In this document: positions 61,049 to 64,000 of the stretch, piece after piece
How positions within the stretch are numbered: the stretch's first letter is position 1
How the letters are laid out: each line of letters begins with the position of its first letter
Assembly (NCBI GenBank): GCA_900768105.1
Contig: CAAGBQ010000131.1
Span: 1 to 64,000 of the forward strand
DNA: 64,000 nt
Source: Oscillospiraceae bacterium
GTDB taxonomy: Bacteria; Bacillota; Clostridia; Oscillospirales; Ruminococcaceae
Direction: 5' to 3'
Notes under the pieces: generated by a model
Database searches by the model: none
What the model was told of the DNA's origin: nothing
Seen by the model: the letters and a program-made list of their open reading frames with translations, nothing else
Translations under genes and position numbers: made by a program

Positions 61049-62323
61049 TTATTTGGCGGCGGCTCTTTCGCGGTGGTGCAGCTTATAAATTTCTTCCGTA
61101 GCCATTCTTGTTTTGGCAACAACATCGCCGCCCTTCGGAAAGCAGTAATAAAGCCGGTCTTTATCGCCTATGCAGATTACATCGCCAAGCTCGTACCAAT
61201 AATAATCGGAATAAAGGCTGTAAGAAGCCTTCGGCCCCTGAACATAATCAAGCTTTCCGCCGCAGCCGGTAAGATGAAAGCCCTCTGCCGTATGTACAAG
61301 GCGGCCTTCGCCAACCATATAAACCGCCTTGAAGTCAACCACCATGCCGATGCTTACCGGAATATCAAGGCGGTATTTTCCGCTTTCTATATCGCTGCGA
61401 ACGCATTTGCGTTCCCACACATACCAATCCGGAATGTGAGGAAACTCCGTTTCGCCGTTTTCTGCGGCAAGGCTTCCGAATGGGGTAAGCTCATAGCTTT
61501 TTCCGCAGGAATGGCAGACAAGGCGGGTACCGCTGCCCTCCATCTGCCCCTCTGCGCCGCAGTGGGCGCATTTATACAAAATGCGGTTTAAACCGTCCGC
61601 GCGGAAGCTTTCATCAATAACCACGCGGTTTTGCTCCTGCCAGGCGAAGTTATCAAAATCAAACGCGGCGCGAAGCCCCTCGTCAAGCTCGTCCACGGTT
61701 TTTTCCAAAACCTCCTGCGCGGTAAAAAGGCAGGAAACATTTGCGGAAACCTTTACCTTGCGCTTTTGCAGGCAGTTATACAGCGGGTCGCGTGCAAAGG
61801 CGCCCTCGGTATGTATGCTGATTACCGGAACGCGAAGCTTTTTCAGCAAAATACCAAGGCGGCGCGGAAGCGGAGTTGCACAGCCATCGAAAGAATAGCT
61901 TGCCTCCGGATACATAAGCACGCTGGTGTTTTCTTTGTGAAGGGCGTAGTTTATATCGCCGATAAGAGTAACATCACTTACAAATTTTTGCGTAGGAATA
62001 CAGCCGATTTTGCGCATAAGCCATTCCTTTCCCACAAAGCCGTCGGAGGTGCACACAATGCAGTACGGCTTCGGGAACATAACCTTTGCGACAATTTCAA
62101 GGTCGATAAAGCTGGAGTGATTCATCAAAATAAGCCAAGGACCGTTTCCGGCAAGTTCCATGCGGCTTGTGGTATAGCAAAAATCTGCATCGCGCAGATC
62201 TGCGGAGGCAGCCGCACGGATTATACTCCGAAAAAACAGGTTCGGCCGCTTTGGAAGCTTATGCGGCGGCTTTTTAATCTTCATAACCTCATCATAGGAA
62301 AGCTGTTTTGTTTTAATTTTCAT
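61049..62323 (-). CDS. PlsC-like lysophospholipid acyltransferase with zinc ribbon
   Basis: 424 residues. The acyltransferase domain (about 40-245) has box I NHSSFIDL (H-x4-D) and MYPEASYSFDG in place of the usual E-G-T/S-R box III, so substrate binding may differ. A rubredoxin-like zinc ribbon follows: YKCAHCGAEGQ and LVCHSCGKSY (about 265-300). A C-terminal 120-residue strand-rich domain is unrecognised. No membrane anchor is obvious. GGAGG precedes the ATG. First gene of a leftward operon with ogt and a lipid-type glycosyltransferase. Confidence 0.87.
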   Translation of the reverse strand: MKIKTKQLSYDEVMKIKKPPHKLPKRPNLFFRSIIRAAASADLRDADFCYTTSRMELAGNGPWLILMNHSSFIDLEIVAKVMFPKPYCIVCTSDGFVGKEWLMRKIGCIPTQKFVSDVTLIGDINYALHKENTSVLMYPEASYSFDGCATPLPRRLGILLKKLRVPVISIHTEGAFARDPLYNCLQKRKVKVSANVSCLFTAQEVLEKTVDELDEGLRAAFDFDNFAWQEQNRVVIDESFRADGLNRILYKCAHCGAEGQMEGSGTRLVCHSCGKSYELTPFGSLAAENGETEFPHIPDWYVWERKCVRSDIESGKYRLDIPVSIGMVVDFKAVYMVGEGRLVHTAEGFHLTGCGGKLDYVQGPKASYSLYSDYYWYELGDVICIGDKDRLYYCFPKGGDVVAKTRMATEEIYKLHHRERAAAK

Positions 62324-62696
62324 AAAAGCGCCTCCGCAAAAAGTTTTATCATTCTACATTATACTATATGTTTCCCCTTCGGGCAACAAAAACGGAGCGG
62401 GTTTATATTTAAGGTTTGATTAAAAATATTTCAAAAGGGAATAAATAGTTATAGATAAGGAGGGCGGCGCCCGCGCCGCCGCACCTTTGCCTTTTTTATA
62501 GGAAGTTGCAATTTTCCATAAAAGAAGAAGCCAAGCTCCACTGGACATATCGGAGCTTGACTTCTTTGGCGGAAAAAGCCAAACCATAATTTGGCTCAAA
62601 CCTATTATAGTAAAATTATTTACTAAAGTCAATAGAGAACATAGCTGCTATGCTAAAATATTTTATTACTAATTCAGGGCTTTCGGGTATTACAGC
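62324..62696. other. Intergenic region with several hairpins
   Basis: Contains the leftward acyltransferase promoter (62358-62386). A GC-rich run lies at 62461-62482. A long imperfect stem, GAAGCCAAGCTCC with GGAGCTTGACTTC, lies at 62526-62567, and AGCCAAA-CCATAA-TTTGGCT at 62578-62597. No good gene is visible. The hairpins might be a degenerate mobile repeat or a structured RNA. Confidence 0.45.
62358..62386 (-). promoter_or_regulatory. Promoter of the acyltransferase-ogt-glycosyltransferase group
   Basis: On the minus strand, TTGCCC (62386-62381), a 17-base spacer, TATAAT (62363-62358). Confidence 0.6.
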
Positions 62697-62936
62697 ATGT
62701 CGGAATATATGAAAAAATTAAGAGATCTGCGGGAAGATAATGACCTTACCCAAGAGCAGGTTGCGAAGCTGCTTGGAACATCGCAAACCATGTATGCACG
62801 CTATGAACGCGGAGCAAACGAGCTTCCGCTGCGGCATTTTGCGGCATTATGCCGTATTTATAATGTTTCGGCGGATGATATTCTCGGAATTGAACGCGAC
62901 AAACGCCGCCCAAAGGGGCGGATTGAGAAAAAATAA
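62697..62936 (+). CDS. Small Xre-family HTH regulator
   Basis: 79 residues. A lambda-repressor-like helix-turn-helix fills most of it: MKKLRDLREDNDLTQEQVAKLLGTSQTMYARYERGANELPLRHFAALCRIYNVSADDIL, a full five-helix domain, with a basic tail (RDKRRPKGRIEKK). Start at ATG 62697 or ATG 62709; neither has a strong ribosome site. No partner domain and no toxin gene next to it. Target unknown. Confidence 0.85.
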   Translation: MSEYMKKLRDLREDNDLTQEQVAKLLGTSQTMYARYERGANELPLRHFAALCRIYNVSADDILGIERDKRRPKGRIEKK

Positions 62937-63024
62937 GCGCGGCGCGGGCTGCGCTTATTTTGTTTAAGGTATAGCCAAACTACGGTTCAAAAACATCAAA
63001 GTGTAATTTAAAGGCGGTGGTTTT

Positions 63025-63360
63025 TTGCTTGATTATTCCGCAATAGGCAAACGGATAAAGGATGCGCGAAAGAAAAGCGGTCTTTCGCAGGAGCAGCTTG
63101 CCGAAAAGGTTTGGATTTCCACAACGCATATGAGCCATATTGAAAGCGGCAGCACAAAGTTAAGTCTTGTTGTTTTGGCGGATATTGCCGCGGCGCTTGG
63201 GGTAAGCACGGACAGTTTGCTTTTCGGAGCTTCGGAGGACGCTGTGCATAAAAATGCCGAAGCATTGCTCCGTTCCTGCACAAAGGAGCAGGCGGAGGTT
63301 ATTTTTGAAATAATCAAAAGCGCAAAAGGCGCAATGGATAAAAATTTGCGGCAAAAATGA
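63025..63360 (+). CDS. Xre-family HTH regulator
   Basis: 111 residues, TTG start at 63025 six bases after AAGGCGGTGG. The N-terminal HTH (about 5-65) reads IGKRIKDARKKSGLSQEQLAEKVWISTTHMSHIESGSTKLSLVVLADIAAALGVSTDSLL. A C-terminal helical part (SEDAVHKNAEALLRSCTKEQAEVIFEIIKSAK) probably mediates dimerisation, as in SinR-like proteins. Separated from the preceding small Xre gene by 88 bases and unlike it in sequence. Confidence 0.9.
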   Translation: MLDYSAIGKRIKDARKKSGLSQEQLAEKVWISTTHMSHIESGSTKLSLVVLADIAAALGVSTDSLLFGASEDAVHKNAEALLRSCTKEQAEVIFEIIKSAKGAMDKNLRQK

Positions 63361-63387
63361 GCACCGTTTCGGTGCTCATTTTTTTGT
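63359..63387. terminator. Terminator between convergent genes
   Basis: TGAGCACCG-TTT-CGGTGCTCA followed by TTTTTTT. The stop of the Xre gene overlaps its left arm. Another use of the GAGCAC motif. Confidence 0.8.
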
Positions 63388-63403
63388 GCGGAACTTGTCC
63401 CGT

Positions 63404-64000
63404 TTATTTCAGCGTATAGCTGTCGTTAAGAAGCAGGGTGCTGTAAAGGAACAGCACATCGCAGCTGTCAAAATCCACATAATCGGAAAGAAGGGAGGGG
63501 TTTATATAGCGGGTATCGATTACGGTTATTTCGGAATAGCCGCCGATGAGGTAGGGAACAAGGGAGCTTCCGAAGGAATCACGGAATACGGCAAGGCGCT
63601 TTCCGTTTTGCTGCTGCGGATTTGTTATTTTAAGAAGAGAAACGGAACCGGAAAGAAAGAATTCATATGGGTCCTTTCCGGAAAGCTTATCAAAATCATA
63701 GACCCCGCCGGTAGTATTTGTTTCCGCATTATAAACCTCGGCGGAATTTATTGCGGCGCTTGTAACATAGTTTATTTGCTCCGCAGAAAGCGGCAGTGCG
63801 GACTGCCCATAATATACGCCGTAAAAATTATTGGTGGCTGTTTTTGCAGTGTAGCTGTTTTCAAGCTCCACGCCGAGCGCGGCCGCGATTTTTTCCGCCG
63901 CAGGGGCAATTTTATCCTGCCGCCAGTGGGTGTCGGTTTTATAATAGCAATCGGCGGAAAGAACATCCGTAAGGTCAACATAATTGCCGATTGCGGCATT
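63404..64000 (-). CDS. DHHW/AlgX-like surface protein, 5' end cut off
   Basis: The C-terminal 198 residues of a protein whose start lies beyond the right edge. Near the visible beginning, YYKTDTHWRQDKIAP carries the D-x-H-W motif of extracellular polysaccharide acetylation proteins. Further on, RLAVFRDSFGSSLVPYL has the D-S-F/Y motif of SGNH-type esterases and acetyltransferases, followed by ITVIDTRYINPSLLSDYV. It shares this layout with the protein at 57595-58935. The usual MBOAT partner could lie just outside the window. Confidence 0.82.
   Translation of the reverse strand, partial: NAAIGNYVDLTDVLSADCYYKTDTHWRQDKIAPAAEKIAAALGVELENSYTAKTATNNFYGVYYGQSALPLSAEQINYVTSAAINSAEVYNAETNTTGGVYDFDKLSGKDPYEFFLSGSVSLLKITNPQQQNGKRLAVFRDSFGSSLVPYLIGGYSEITVIDTRYINPSLLSDYVDFDSCDVLFLYSTLLLNDSYTLK

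Overview
The window looks like the chromosome of an anaerobic, spore-forming member of the Bacillota, class Clostridia. Supporting signs are a SpoVT-type sporulation regulator, strong AGGAGG ribosome sites with frequent TTG and GTG starts, textbook sigma-A promoters (several with 17-base spacers), AgrA/AgrC-like signalling proteins and an enoate-reductase-like flavoenzyme. The genus cannot be read from the sequence. I see no prophage, insertion sequence, CRISPR array or rRNA gene.

Left part (1-13,100), housekeeping: a class B penicillin-binding protein (cut by the left edge), tRNA-Leu(GAG), ComEC, the disaggregase ClpB with an upstream ribbon-helix-helix protein, an OmpR-type two-component system followed by a small lipoprotein, and a Crp/Fnr regulator facing a large flavin/iron-sulfur oxidoreductase. 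The shared control region of that pair holds two related palindromes, one at the class II activator position.

Middle part (13,245-30,400): one long, mostly AT-rich rightward operon for a surface polysaccharide. It opens with a bacillosamine-type aminotransferase / sugar-phosphate transferase / acetyltransferase trio. Then come five GT4- or GT2-type glycosyltransferases, an EpsG-like polymerase and a LicD protein, followed by one more GT2, a flippase, two membrane acyltransferases, a GNAT enzyme and an unusual ATP-grasp/beta-propeller fusion. A 25-codon gene remnant and an abrupt return to GC-richer sequence mark its right edge.

Right part (30,400-64,000): mixed genes. They include a nucleotidyltransferase-fold protein, flavodoxin with a carboxymuconolactone-decarboxylase protein, a LytTR/GHKL pair, SpoVT, an AraC regulator and a zinc alcohol dehydrogenase. 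Next are a leftward group of small secreted or cysteine-rich unknowns, a MarR-controlled heterodimeric ABC exporter, a tandem pair of paralogous membrane-anchored unknowns and an MFS carrier. These are followed by tRNA-Arg(ACG), a frameshifted EamA permease, the pseudouridine pair psuK-psuG, an orphan F420-ligase-like protein, and a GyrI-like/MerR pair. The rest is phospholipid genes (plsC, pgsA), an M18 aminopeptidase, DHHW-type surface proteins (one with zinc-ribbon-like repeats), a lipid acyltransferase / ogt / glycosyltransferase group and two small Xre regulators.

Across the non-cluster DNA the 10-mer TTGAGCACGG occurs nine times exactly, often over stop codons or as inverted pairs that form hairpins. 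This is the most unusual genome-scale pattern seen here.
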